The notes under the pieces are model-generated. The model did no database searches. It saw only the letters and a program-made list of their open reading frames with translations, and was not told where the DNA came from. From Dryomyza anilis (Eukaryota > Arthropoda > Insecta > Diptera > Dryomyzidae), in the NCBI GenBank assembly GCA_951804985.1, contig OX638130.1:34226702-34290701 (forward strand): 64,000 nucleotides of DNA, in the 5' to 3' direction. The position numbers and the translations under genes are program-made. Of this stretch, positions 41,021-54,900 are shown piece by piece. Numbering within the stretch: position 1 is the first letter of the stretch; every line of letters starts with the position of its first letter.

Positions 41021-44000
41021 ACGAAACGTTTGTTGTGCTGGCCTTATGTTACCACATATAGAGGATAATATATTGGGCTATATCTTGCAAACTAAGAAAA
41101 CGCCTTTTACGAAATTTATTACGTTTTAGAGTCGAGATATCGTACTCTCATTAGAGACTAGTCTCGATCGGAAATGTTTGACAGATTTTGAGAAAATCGA
41201 TCCAGTGCTCACCGTATGTTACCACATATAGAGGATAATATATTGGGCTATATCTTGCAAACTAAGACAACGCCTTTTACGAAATATAATACGTTTTAGA
41301 GTTGAGATATCGTACTCTCATTTGCGATTAGTCTCGATCAGAAATGTTCAACAGATTTTGAGAAAATCGATCCAGTGCTGGCCTTATGTTACCACTTATA
41401 GAGGATAAAATACTGGGCTATATCTTGAAAACTAAGAAAACGCCTTTTACGAAATTTATTACGTTTCAGAGTCGAGATATCGTACTCTCATTTGAGACTT
41501 GTCTCGATCAGAAATGTTTGACAGATTTTGAGAAAATCCATCCAGTGCTGGATGTATGTTACCACATAGAGGATTATATATTGAGCTATATCTTTAAAAC
41601 TAAGAAAACGCCTTTTACGAAATTTATTACGTTTTAGAGTCGAGATATCGTACTCTCATTTGAGACTAGTCTCGCTCAGAAATGTTCGACAAAATCGATC
41701 CAGTGCTGGCCGTATGTTACCACATATAGAGGATAATATATTGGGCTATATCTTGAAAACTAAGAAAACGCCTTTTACGAAATTTATTACGTTTTAGAGC
41801 CGAGATATCGTACTCTCATTTGAGATTAAAGCCGATCAAAATTGTTTGACACATTATACAAAATTTATTACGTTTAAGAGTCGAGATATCGTACCCTAAT
41901 TGGAGACTAGTCTCGATCAGAAATGTTTGACAGATTTTGAGAAAATCGATCCAGTGCTGGCCGTATGTTACCACATATAGAAGATAATATATTGGGCTAT
42001 ATCTTGCAAACTAAGAAAACGCCTTTTACGAAATTGATTACGTTAAGAGTCGAGATATCTTACTCTCATTTAAGATTAGTCTCGATCAGAAATGTTCGAC
42101 AGATTTTGAGAAAATCGATCCAGTGCTGGCTGTTTGTTACCACATAGAGGATAAAATATTGGGCTATATCTTGCAAACTAAGAAAACGCCTTTTACGAAA
42201 TTTATTACGTTTAAGAGTCGAGATATCGTACTCTCATTTGAGAGTAGTCTTGATCAGAAATGTGTGACCGATTTTGAGAAAATCGATACAGTGCTTGCCG
42301 TATGTTACCACATACAGAAGATAATATATTGGGCTATATCTTGAAAACTAAGAAAACGCCTATAACGAAATTTATTACGTTTTAGAGTCGAGATATCGTA
42401 CTCTCATTTGACACTAGTCTCGCTCAGAATTGTTCGACAGATTATGAGAAAATCGATCCAGTGCTGGCAGTATTTCACCACATATAGAGAATAATATATT
42501 GGGATATATCTTGCAAACTAAGAAAACGCTTTTAACGAAATTTATTACGTTTTAGAGTCGAGGTATCGTACTCTCATTTGAGACTAGTCTCGATCAGAAA
42601 TGTCCGACAGATTTTGAGAAAATCGATCCAGTGCTGGCCGTATGTTACCACATATAGAGGATAATATATATCTTGCAAACTAAGAAAACGCCTTTTACGA
42701 AATCGAGATATCGTACTCTCATTTGACACTAGTCTCGCTCAGAATTGTTCGACAAATTTTGAGAAAATCGATCCAGTGCTTGCCGTATGTTACCACATAT
42801 AGAAGATAATATATTGGGCTATATCTTGAAAACTAAGAAAACGCCTTTTACGAAATTTATTACGTTTTAGAGTCGAGATAACGTACTATCATTTGAGGCT
42901 AGTCTCGCTCCGAATTGTTTGACAGATTTTGAGAAAATCGATACAGTGCTGGCCGTATGTTACCACATATAGAGGATAATATATTGGGCTATATCTTGCA
43001 AACTAAGAAAACGCCTTTTACGAAATTTATTACGTTTTAGAGTCGAGATATCGTACTCTCATTTGAGCCTAGTCTCGATAGAAAATGTTCGACAGATTTT
43101 GAGAAAATCGATCCAGTGCTGGCCGTATGTTACCACATATAGAGTATAATATATTGGGCTATATCTTGAAAACTAAGAAAACGCCTTTTACGAAATTTTT
43201 TATGTTAAAGAGTCGAGATATCGTACTCTCAGTTGAGAGTAGTCTTGATCAGAAAAGTTTGCCAGATTTTGAGAAAATCGATCCAGTACTGGCCGTATGT
43301 TACCACATATAGAGGATAATATATTGGGCTATATCTTGCAAACTAAGAAAACCCCTTTTACGAAATTTATTACGTTTTAGAGTCGAGATATCGTGCTCTC
43401 TTTTGAGACTAGTCTTGATCAGAAATATTTGACAGATTTTGAGAAAATCGATCCAGTGCTGGCCGTATGTTACCACATATAGAGGATAATATATTGGGCT
43501 ATATCTTGAAAACTAAGAAAACGCCTTTTATCAATTTTATTACGTTTTAGAGTCGAGATATCGTACTCTCATTTGACACTAGTCTCGCTCAGAAATGTTT
43601 GACAGATTTTGAGAAAATCGATCCAGTACTGGCCGAATGTTACCACATATAGAGGATAATATATTGGGCTATATCTTGAAAACTAATTAATAGCCTTTTA
43701 TCAAATTTATTACGTTTTAGAGTCGAGATATCGTTCTCTCATTTGAGACTAGTCTCGCTCAGAAATGTTCGACAGATTTTGAGAAAATCGATCCAGTGCT
43801 GGCCGTATGTTACCACATATAGAGGATAATATATTCGGCTATATCTTGCAAACTAAGAAAACGCCTTTTACGAAATTTATTACGTTTTAGAGTGAGATAT
43901 CGTTCTCTCATTTGAGACTAGTCTCGCTCAGAAATGTTCGACAGATTTTGAGAAAATCGATCCAGTACTGGCCGAATGTTACCACATATAGATGATAATA

Positions 44001-46990
44001 TATTGGGCTATATCTTGCAAACTAAGAAAACGCCTTTTACGAAATTTGTTACGTTTTAGAGTCGAGATATCGTACTCTCATTTGAGACTAGTCTCGATCA
44101 GAAATGTTCGACAGATTTTGAGAAAATCGATCCAGTACTGGCCGAATGTTACAACATATAGAGGATAATATATTGGGCTATATCTTGAAAACTAAGATAA
44201 TGCCTTTTATCAAATTTATTACTTTTTAGAGTCGAGATATCGTACTCTCATTTGAGACTAGTCTTGATCAGAAATGTATGACAGATTTTGAGAAAATCGA
44301 TCCAGTGCAGGCCGTATGTTACCACATATAGAGGATAATATATTGGGCTATATCTTGAAAACTAAGAATACGACTTTTACGAAATTTATTACGTTTAAGA
44401 GTCGAGATATCGTACTCTCATTTCAGACTAGTCTCGATCAGAAATGTTCGACAGATTTTGAGAAAATCGATCCAGTGCTGGCCGTATGTTACCAGATATA
44501 GAGGATAATATATTGGGCTATATCTTGAAATCTAAAAAAACGCCTCTTACGAAATTTATTACGTTTTAGAGTCGAGATATCGTACTCTCATTTGAGACTA
44601 GTCTTTATATCGTAATTTCATTTGAGACTAGTCTTGATCAGAAATGTTTGACAGATTTTGAGAAAATCGATCCAGTGCTGGCCGTATGTTACCACATATA
44701 GAGGATAATATATTGGGCTATATCTTGAAAACTAAGAATACGACTTTTACGAAATTTATTACGTTTAAGAGTCGAGATATCGTACTCTCATTTGAGACTA
44801 GTCTCGCTCAGAATTGTTCGACAAATTTTGAGAAAATCGATCCAGTGCTGGCCGTATGTTACCACATATAGAAGATAATATATTGGGCTATATCTTGAAA
44901 ACTAAGAACACGACTTTTACGAATTTTATTACGTTTTAGAGTCGAGATATCGTACTCTCATTTGAGACTAGTCTTGATCAGAAATGTTTGACAGATTTTG
45001 AGAAAATCGATCCAGTGCTGGCCGTATGTTACCACATATAGAGGATAATATATTGGGCTATATCTTGAAAACTAAGAATACGACTTTTACGAAATTTATT
45101 ACGTTTAAGAGTCGAGATATCGTACTCTCATTTGAGACTAGTCTCGATCAGAAATGTTCTACAGATTTTCAGAAAATCGATCCAGTGCTGGCCGTATGTT
45201 ACCAGATATAGAGGATAATATATTGGGCTATATCTTGAAATCTAAAAAAACGCCTCTTACGAAATTTATTACGTTTAAGAGTCGAGATATCGTACTCTCA
45301 TTTCAGACTAGTCTCGATGAGAAATGTTCGAAAGATTTTGAGAAAATCGATCCAGTGCTGGCCGTATGTTACCAGATATAGAGGATAATATATTGGGCTA
45401 TATCTTGAAATCTAAAAAAACGCCTCTTACGAAATTTATTACGTTTAAGAGTCGAGATATCGTACTCTCATTTCAGACTAGTCTCGATAAGAAATGTTTG
45501 ACAGATTTTGAGAAAATCGATCCAGTGCTGGCTGTTTGTTACCACATAGAGGATAAAATATTGGACTTTATCTTGCAAACTAAGAAAACGCATTTTACGA
45601 ATATTAATACGTTTCCGAGGCGAGATTTCGTACTCTCATTTGAGACTAGTCTCGATCAGATTTCAGTATTTCACCACATATAGAGAATAATATATTGGGA
45701 TATATCTTGCAAACTAAGAAAACGCTTTTAACGAAATTTATTACGCTTTAGAGTCGAGGTATCGTACTCTCATTTGAGACTAGTCTCGATCAGAAATGTT
45801 CTACAGATTTTGAGAAAATCGATCCAGTGCTGGCCGTATGTTACCACATATAGAGGATAATATATTGGGCTATATCTTGCAAACTAAGAAAACGCCTTTT
45901 ACGAAATTTATTACGTTTTAGAGTTGAGATATCGTACTCTCATTTGAGACTAGTCTTTATATAGTAATTTCATTTGAGACTAGTCTTGATCAGAAATGTT
46001 TGACAGATTTTGAGAAAATCGATCCAGTGCTGGCCGTATGTTACCACATATAGAGGATAATATATTGGGCTATATCTTGAAATCTAAAAAAACGCCTCTT
46101 ACGAAATTTATTACGCTTTAGAGTCGAGGAATCGTACTCTCATTTGAGACTAGTCTCGATCAGAAATGTTCTACAGATTTTGAGAAAATCGATCCAGTGC
46201 TGGCCGTATGTTACCACACATAGAGGATAATATATTGGGCTATATCTTGCAAACTAAGAAAACGCCTTTTACGAAATATATTACGTTTCAGAGTCGAGAT
46301 ATCGTACTCTCATTTGAGACTAGTCTCGATCAGAAATGTTCTACAGATTTTGAGAAAATCGATCCAGTGCTGGCCGTATGTTACCACAGATAGAAGATAA
46401 TATATTGGGCTATATCTTGAAAACTTAGAAAACGCTTTTTACGAAATATATTACGTTTTAGAGTCGAGATATCGTACTCTCATTTGAGACTAGTCTCGAT
46501 CAGAAATGTTCGACAGATTTTGAGAAAATCGATCCAGTGCTGGCCTTATGTTACCACATATAGAGGATAAAATATTGGGCTATATCTTGAAAACTAAGAA
46601 AACGCCTTTTACGAAATTTATTACGTTTTAGAGTAGATATCGTACTCTCATTTGAGACTAGTCTCGATCAGAAATGTTCGACAGATTTTGAGAAAATCGA
46701 TCCAGTGCTGGCCGTATGTTACCACATATAGAGGATAATATATTGGGCTATATCTTGAAAAGTAAGAAAACGCCTTTTACGAAATTTATTACGTTTTAGA
46801 GTTGAGATATCGTACTCTCATTTGAGACTAGTCTCGATCAGAAATGTTCAAAAGATTTTGAGAAAATCGATCCAGTGCTGGCCGTATGTTACCAGATATA
46901 GAGGATAATATATTGGGCTATATCTTGAAAACTAAGAAAACGCCTTTTACGAAATTTATTACGTTTTAGAATCGAGATATCGTACTCTCA
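41021..46990. repeat. Most heterogeneous segment, local duplications only
   Basis: Monomers differ from neighbours at many sites and no kilobase-scale repeat was recognised. Rearranged units include ACGAAACGTTTGTTGTGCTGG at 41,024-41,044 (most of a monomer lost), a loss near 41,840 and AAATCGAGATATCG near 42,701. Local amplification is visible: AATACGACTTTTACG at 44,368, 44,738 and 45,078, and GAAATCTAAAAAAACGCC near 45,237 and 45,407 (170 bp apart). GTCTTTATATCG/GTCTTTATATAG partial duplications lie near 44,605 and 45,953. GTACTGGCCGAATG monomers begin at 43,627. Confidence 0.75.
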
Positions 46991-49960
46991 TTAGAGTTCT
47001 CCCGATAAGAAATGTTCGATAGATTTTGAGAAAATCGATCCAGTGCTGGCCGTATGTTACCACATAGAGGATAAAATATTGGGCTATATCTTGTAAACTA
47101 AGAAAACGCCTTTTACGAAATTTATTACGTTTAAGAGTCGAGATATCGTACTCTCATTTCAGACTAGTCTCGATCAGAAATGTTCGACAGATTTTGAGAA
47201 AATCGATCAAGTGCTGGCTTTTGTTACCACATAGAAGATAAAATATGGGGCTATATCTTGCAAACTAAGACAACGCTTTTTACGAAATTTATTACGTTTT
47301 AGAGTCGAGACATCGTACTCTCATTTGAGACTAGTCTTGATCAGAAATGTTTGACAGATTTTGAGAAAATCGATCCAGTTCTGGCCGTATGTTACCACAT
47401 ATAGAGGATAATATATTGGGCTATATCTTGAAAACTAAGAAAACGCCTTTTACGAAATTTATTACGTTTTAGAATCGAGATATCGTACTCTCATTTGACA
47501 CTAGTCTCGCTCAGAATTGTTTGACAAATTTTGAGCAAATCGATCCAGTGCTGGCCGTATGTTACCACATATAGAAGATAATATATTGGGCTATATCTTG
47601 AAAACTAAGAAAACGCCTTTTACGAAATTTATTACGTTTTAGAGTCGAGATATCGTACTATCATTTGAGGCTAGTCTCGCTCCGAATTGTTTGACAGATT
47701 TTGAGAAAATCGATACAGTGCTGGCCGTATGTTACCACATATAGAGGATAATATATTGGGCTATATCTTGCAAACTAATAAAACGCCTTTTACGAAATTT
47801 ATTACGTTTTAGAGTCGAGATATCGTACTCTCATTTGAGACTATTCTTGATCAGAAATGTTTGACAGATTTTGAGAAAATCGATCCAGTGCTGGCCGTAT
47901 GTTACCACATATAGAGGATAATATATTGGGCTATATCTTGAAAACTAAGAAAACGCCTTTTACGAAATTTATTACGTTTTAGAATCGAGATATCGTACTC
48001 TCATTTGAGACTTCTTTCGATCAGAAATGTTCGACAGATTTTGAGAAAATCGATTCAGTGCTGGCCAAATGTTACCACATATAGAGGATAATATATTGGA
48101 CTATATCTTGAAAAGTAAGAAAACGCCTTTTACGAAATTTATTACGTTTTAGAGTCGAGATATCGTACTCTCATTTGAGACTAGTCTCGATCAGAAATGT
48201 TCGACAGATTTTGAGAAAATCGATCAAGTGCTGGCTGTTTGTTACCACATAGAAAATAAAATATTGGGCTATATCTTGCAAACTAAGAAAACGCCTTTTA
48301 CGAATTTTTTTACCTTTAAGAGTCGAGATATCGTACTATCATTTGAGACTAGTCTTGATCAGAAATGTTTGACAGATTTTGAGAAAATCGATCCAGTGCT
48401 GGCCGTATGTTACCACATATAGAGGATAATATATTGGGCTATATCTTGCAAACTAAGAAAACGCCTTTTACGAAATTTATTACGTTTTAGAGTCGAGATA
48501 TCGTACTATCATTTGAGACTAGTCTCGCTCCGAATTGTTCGACAGATTTTGAGAAAATCGATACAGTGCTGGCCGTATGTTACCACATATAGAAGATAAT
48601 ATATTGGACTATATCTTGAAAACTAATAAAACGCCTTTTACGAAATTTATTACGTTTTAGAATCGAGATATCGTACTCTCATTTGAGACTTCTTTCGATC
48701 AGAAATGTTCGACAGATTTTGAGAAAATCGATTCAGTGCTGGCCAAATGTTACCACATATAGAGGATAATATATTGGACTATATCTTGAAAAGTAAGAAA
48801 ACGCCTTTTACGAAATTTATTACGTTTTAGAGTCGAGATATCGTACTCTCATTTAAGACTAGTCTCGATCAGAAATGTTCGACAGATTTTGAGAAAATCG
48901 ATCCAGTGCTGGCCTTATGTTACCACATATAGAAGATAATATATTGGGCTATATCTTGAAAACTAAGAAAACGCCTTTTACGAAATTTATTACGTTTTAG
49001 AGTCGAGATATCGTACTCTCATTTGAGACTTGTCCTGATCAGAAATGTTTGACAGATTTTGAGAAAATCGATCCAGTGCTGGCCGTATGTTACCACATAT
49101 TGAGGATAATATATTGGGCTATATCTTGAAATCTAAGAAAACGCCTTTAACGAAATTTATTATGTTTTAGAGTTGAGATACGTACTCTCATTTGAAACTA
49201 GTCTCGAACAGAAATGTTCAAAAGATTTTGAGAAAATCGATCCAGTGCTGGCCGTATGTTACCAGATATAGAGGATAATATATTGGGCTATATCTTGAAA
49301 ACTAAGAAAACGCCTTTTACGAAATTTATTACGTTTTAGAGTCGAGATAACGTACTCTCATTAGAGTCCTCTCGATAAGAAATGTTCGATAGATTTTGAG
49401 AAAATCGATCCAGTGCTGGCCGTATGTTACCACATAGAGGATAAAATATTGTGCTTTATCTTGCAATCTAAGAAAACGCCTTTTACGAAATTTATTACGT
49501 TTAAGAGTCGAGATATCGTACTCTTATTTCAGACAGTCTCGATCAGAAATGTTCGACAGATTTTGAGAAAATCGATCAAGTGCTGGCTGTTTGTTACCAC
49601 ATAGAAAATAAAATATTGGGCTATATCTTGCAAACTAAGAAAACGCCTTTTACGAAATTTTTTACGTTTAAGAGTCGAGATATCGTACTCTCATTTGAGA
49701 CTAGTCTTGATCAGAAATGTTTGACAGATTTTGAGAAAATCGATCCAGTGCTGGCCGTATGTTACCACATATAGAGGATAATATATTGGGCTATATCTTG
49801 CAAACTAAGAAAACGCCTTTTACGAAATTTATTACGTTTTAGAGTCGAGATATCGTACTATCATTTGAGACTAGTCTCGCTCCGAATTGTTCGACAGATT
49901 TTGAGAAAATCGATACAGTGCTGGCCGTATGTTACCACATATAGAGGATAATATATTGGG
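46991..49960. repeat. Segment supplying parts of HOR C
   Basis: Contains several HOR C markers: TTTGACAAATTTTGAGCAAA at 47,520, GAGACTATTCTTG at about 47,848, and GACTTCTTTCGATC with GCTGGCCAAATG at 48,010 and again 678 bp later. 49,020-49,950 matches 53,310-54,230 at offset 4,285. The open-frame dimer at 47,060 is broken by a CTTGTAAAC stop and a 2-bp loss (GGCTTTTGTT near 47,217). Confidence 0.75.
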
Positions 49961-52900
49961 CTATATCTTGCAAACTAAGAAAACGCCTTTTACGAAATTT
50001 ATTACGTTTTAGAATCGAGATATCGTACTCTCATTTGAGACTTCTTTCGATCAGAAATGTTTGACAGATTTTGAGAAAATCGATTCAGTGCTGGCCAAAT
50101 GTTACCATATATAGAGGATAATATATTGGACTATATCTTGAAAAGTAAGAAAACGCCTTTTACGAAATTTATTACGTTTTAGAGTCGAGATATCGTACTC
50201 TCATTTGAGACTAGTCTCGATCAGAAATGTTCGACAGATTTTGAGAAAATCGATCCAGTGCTGGCCTTATGTTACCACATATAGAGGATAAAATATTGGG
50301 CTATATCTTGAAAACTAAGAAAACGCCTTTTACGAAATTTATTACGTTTTAGAGTAGATATCGTACTCTCATTTGAGACTAGTCTCGATCAGAAATGTTC
50401 GACAGATTTTGAGAAAATCGATCCAGTGCTGGCCGTATGTTACCACATATAGAGGATAATATATTGGGCTATATCTTGAAAAGTAAGAAAACGCCTTTTA
50501 CGAAATTTATTACGTTTTAGAGTTGAGATATCGTACTCTCATTTGAGGCTAGTCACGATCAGAAATGTTCGACAGATATTGAGAAAATCGATACAGTGCT
50601 GGATAATATATTGCGCTATATCTTGAAAACTAAATAAACGCCTTTTACGAAATTTTTTACGTTTTAGAGTCGAGATATCGTACTCTCATTAGAGTTCTCT
50701 CGATAAGAAATGTTTGACAGATTTTGAGAAAATCGATCCAGTGCTGGCTGTTTGTTACCACATAGAGGATAAAATATTGGGCTATATCTTGCAAACTAAG
50801 AAAACGCATTTTACGAATATTATTACGTTTCAGAGGCGAGATTTCGTACTCTCATTTGAGACTAGTCTCGATCAGATTTCAGTATTTCACCACATATAGA
50901 GAATAATATATTGGGATATATCTTACAAACTAAGAAAACGCTTTTAACGAAATTTATTACGCTTTAGAGTCGAGGTATCGTACTGTCATTTGAGACTAGT
51001 CTCGATCAGAAATGTTCTACAGATTTTGAGAAAATCGATCCAGTGCTGGCCGTATGTTACCACATATAGAGGATAATATATTGGGCTATATCTTGCAAAC
51101 TAAGAAAACGCCTTTTACGAAATTTATTACGTTTTAGAGTCGAGATATCGTACTCTCATTTGACACTAGTCTCGCTCAGAATTGTTCGACAAATTTTGAG
51201 AAAATCGATCCAGTGCTGGCCGTATGTTACCACATATAGAAGATAATATATTGGGCTATATCTTGAAAACTAAGAAAACGCCTTTTACGAATTTTATTAC
51301 GTTTTAGAGTCGAGATATCGTACTATCATTTGAGGCTAGTCTCGCTCCGAATTGTTTGACAGATTTTGAGAAAATCGATACAGTGCTGGCCGTATGTTAC
51401 CACATATAAAGGATAATATATTGGGCTATAACTTGCAAACTAAGAAAACGCCTTTTACGAAATTTATTACGTTTTAGAGTCGAGATATCGTACTCTCATT
51501 TGAGCCTAGTCTCGATAGGAAATGTTCGACAGATTTTCAGAAAATCGATCCAGTGCTGGCCGTATGTTACCTCATATAGTGGATAATATATTGGGCTATA
51601 TCTTGCAAACTAAGAAAACGCCTTTTATGAAATCGAGATATCGTACTCTCATTTGACACTAGTCTCGCTCAGAATTGTTTGACAAATTTTGAGCAAATCG
51701 ATCCAGTGCTGGCCGTATGTTACCACATATAGAAGATAATATATTGGGCTATATCTTGAAAACTAAGAAAACGCCTTTTACGAAATTTATTACGTTTTAG
51801 AGTCGAGATATCGTACTATCATTTGAGGCTAGTCTCGCTCCGAATTGTTTGACAGATTTTGAGAAAATCGATACAGTGCTGGCCGTATGTTACCACATAT
51901 AGAGGATAATATATTGGGCTATATCTTGCAAACTAATAAAACGCCTTTTACGAAATTTATTACGTTTTAGAGTCGAGATATCGTACTCTCATTTGAGACT
52001 ATTCTTGATCAGAAATGTTTGACAGATTTTGAGAAAATCGATCCAGTGCTGGCCGTATGTTACCACATATAGAGGATAATATATTGGGCTATATCTTGAA
52101 AACTAAGAAAACGCCTTTTATCAAATTTATTACGTTTTAGAGTCGAGATATCGTACTCTCATTTGAGACTAGTCTTGATCAGAAATGTTCGACAGATTTT
52201 GAGAAAATCGATCCAGTACTGGCCGAATGTTAACACATATAGAGGATAATATATTGGGCTATATCTTGCAAACTAAGAAAACGCCTTTTACGAAATTTAT
52301 TACGTTTTAGAGTCGAGATATCGTACTCTCATTTGAGACTACTCTCGATCAGAAATGTTCGACAGATTTTGAGAAAATCGATCCAGTACTGGCCGAATGT
52401 TACCACATATAGAGGATAATATATTGGGCTATATCTTGAAAACTAAGAAAACGCCTTTTATCAAATTTATTACGTTTTAGAGTCGAGATATCGTACTCTC
52501 ATTTGAGACTAGTCTTGATCAGAAATGTTTGACAGATTTTGAGAAAATCGATCCAGTGCTGGCCGTATGTTACCACATATAGAGGATAATATATTGGGCT
52601 ATATCTTGAAAACTAAGAATACGACTTTTACGAAATTTATTACGTTTAAGATTCGAGATATATTACTCTCATTTCAATCGATCCAGTGCTGGCCGTATGT
52701 TACCACATAGAGGATAAAATATTGGGCTATATCTTGTAAACTAAGAAAACGCCTTTTACGAAATTTATTACGTTTAAGAGTCGAGATATCGTACTCTCAT
52801 TTCAGACTAGTCTCGATCAGAAATGTTCGACAGATTTTGAGAAAATCGGTCAAGTGCTGGCTGTTTGTTACCACATAGAAGATAAAATATGGGGCTATAT

Positions 52901-54900
52901 CTTGCAAACTAAGACAACGCTTTTTACGAAATTTATTACGTTTAAGAGTCGAGACATCGTACTCTTATTTGAGACTAGTCTTGATCAGAAATGTTTGACA
53001 GATTTTGAGAAAATCGATCCAGTTCTGGCCGTATGTTACCACATATAGAGGATAATAATTTGGGATATATCTTGCAAACTAAGAAAACGCCTTTTACAAA
53101 ATTTATTACGTTTTAGAGTCGAGATATCGTACTCTCATTGAGACTAGTTTCGATCAGAAATGTTCGACAGATTTTGAGAAAATCGATCCAGTGCTGGTCG
53201 TATGTTCCCACATATAGAAGATAATATATTGGGCTATATCTTGAAAACTAATAAAACGCCTTTTACGAAATTTATTACGTGTTAGAGTCGAGATATCGTA
53301 CTCTAATTTGAGACTAGTCCTGATCAGAAATGTTTGACAGATTTTGAGAAAATCGATCCAGTGCTGGCCGTATGTTACCACATATTGAGGATAATATATT
53401 GGGCTATATCTTGAAATCTAAGAAAACGCCTTTAACGAAATTTATTATGTTTTAGAGTTGAGATACGTACTCTCATTTGAAACTAGTCTCGAACAGAAAT
53501 GTTCAAAAGATTTTGAGAAAATCGATCCAGTGCTGGCCGTATGTTACCAGATATAGAGGATAATATATTGGGCTATATCTTGAAAACTAAGAAAACGCCT
53601 TTTACGAAATTTATTACGTTTTAGAGTCGAGATATCGTACTCTCATTAGAGTTCTCTCGATAAGAAATGTTCGATAGATTTTGAGAAAATCGATCCAGTG
53701 CTGGCCGTATGTTGCCACATAGAGGATAAAATATTGGGCTTTATCTTGCAATCTAAGAAAACGCCTTTTACGAAATTTATTACGTTTAAGAGTCGAGATA
53801 TCGTACTCTCATTTCAGACTAGTCTCGATCAGAAATGTTCGACAGATTTTGAGAAAATCGATCAAGTGCTGGCTGTTTGTTACCACATACAAAATAAAAT
53901 ATTGGGCTATATCTTGCAAACTAAGAAAACGCCTTTTACGAAATTTTTTACGTTTAAGAGTCGAGATATCGTACTATCATTTGAGACTAGTCTTGATCAG
54001 AAATGTTCGACAGATTTTGAGAAAATCGATACAGTGCTGGCCGTATGTTACCACATATAGAGGATAATATATTGGGCTATATCTTGCAAACTAAGAAAAC
54101 GCCTTTTACGAAATTTATTACGTTTTAGAATCGAGATATCGTACTCTCATTTGAGACTTCTTTTGAACAGAAATGTTCGACAGATTTTGAGAAAATCGAT
54201 TCAGTGCTGGCCAAATGTTACCACATATAGAGGATAATATATTGGGCTATAACTTGCAAACTAAGAAAACGCCTTTTACGAAATTTATTACGTTTTAGAG
54301 TCGAGATATCGTACTCTCATTTGAGCCTAGTCTCGATAGGAAATGTTCGACAGATTTTCAGAAAATCGATCCAGTGCTGGCCGTATGTTACCTCATATAG
54401 TGGATAATATATTGGGCTATATCTTGAAAACTAAGAAAACGCCTTTTATCAAATTTTTTACGTTTAAGAGTCGAGATATCGTACTATCATTTGAGGCTAG
54501 TCTCGCTCCGAACTGTTTGACAGATTTTGAGAAAATCGATACAGTGCTGGCCGTATGTTACCACATATAAAGGATAATATATTGGGCTATAACTTGCAAA
54601 CTAAGAAAACGCCTTTTACGAAATTTATTACGTTTTAGAGTCGAGATATCGTACTCTCATTTGAGCCTAGTCTCGATAGGAAATGTTCGACAGATTTTCA
54701 GAAAATCGATCCAGTGCTGGCCGTATGTTACCTCATATAGTGGATAATATATTGGGCTATATCTTGCAAACTAAGAAAACGCCTTTTATGAAATCGAGAT
54801 ATCGTACTCTCATTTGACACTAGTCTCGCTCAGAATTGTTTGACAAATTTTGAGCAAATCGATCCAGTGCTGGCCGTATGTTACCACATATAGAGGATAA
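49961..54900. repeat. HOR family C, outer duplication copy 1
   Basis: Markers at 50,105 (CCATATATAG), 50,352 (GAGTAGATATCG), 50,600 (23-bp deletion junction) and 50,714 recur 4,949 bp downstream. After about 52,190 the offset is 5,289 because the second copy has two extra monomers, and it becomes 5,290 after a one-base difference near 53,140 (CATTGAG versus CATTTGAG). The open-frame dimer is at 53,698-54,060. Confidence 0.85.
53698..54060 (+). repeat. Open-frame Q-E dimer in HOR C (copies also at 58,988-59,350 and 62,455-62,817)
   Basis: The first monomer has the private GTATGTTGCCACAT and GGGCTTTATCTTGCAATC variants. The second has AAAATAAAAT and a TTTTTTACG core. All three copies are essentially identical and differ only at CATACAAAAT versus CATAGAAAAT. 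An earlier relative at 49,413-49,774 has lost three bases of the palindrome and is out of frame. Confidence 0.75.

Noticed and set aside
53154..53381. Reverse-strand 75-codon ORF repeated three times (also 58,444 and 61,911)
   Set aside because: The three copies are simply copies of one HOR C segment, and the frame is the antisense of ordinary monomers.
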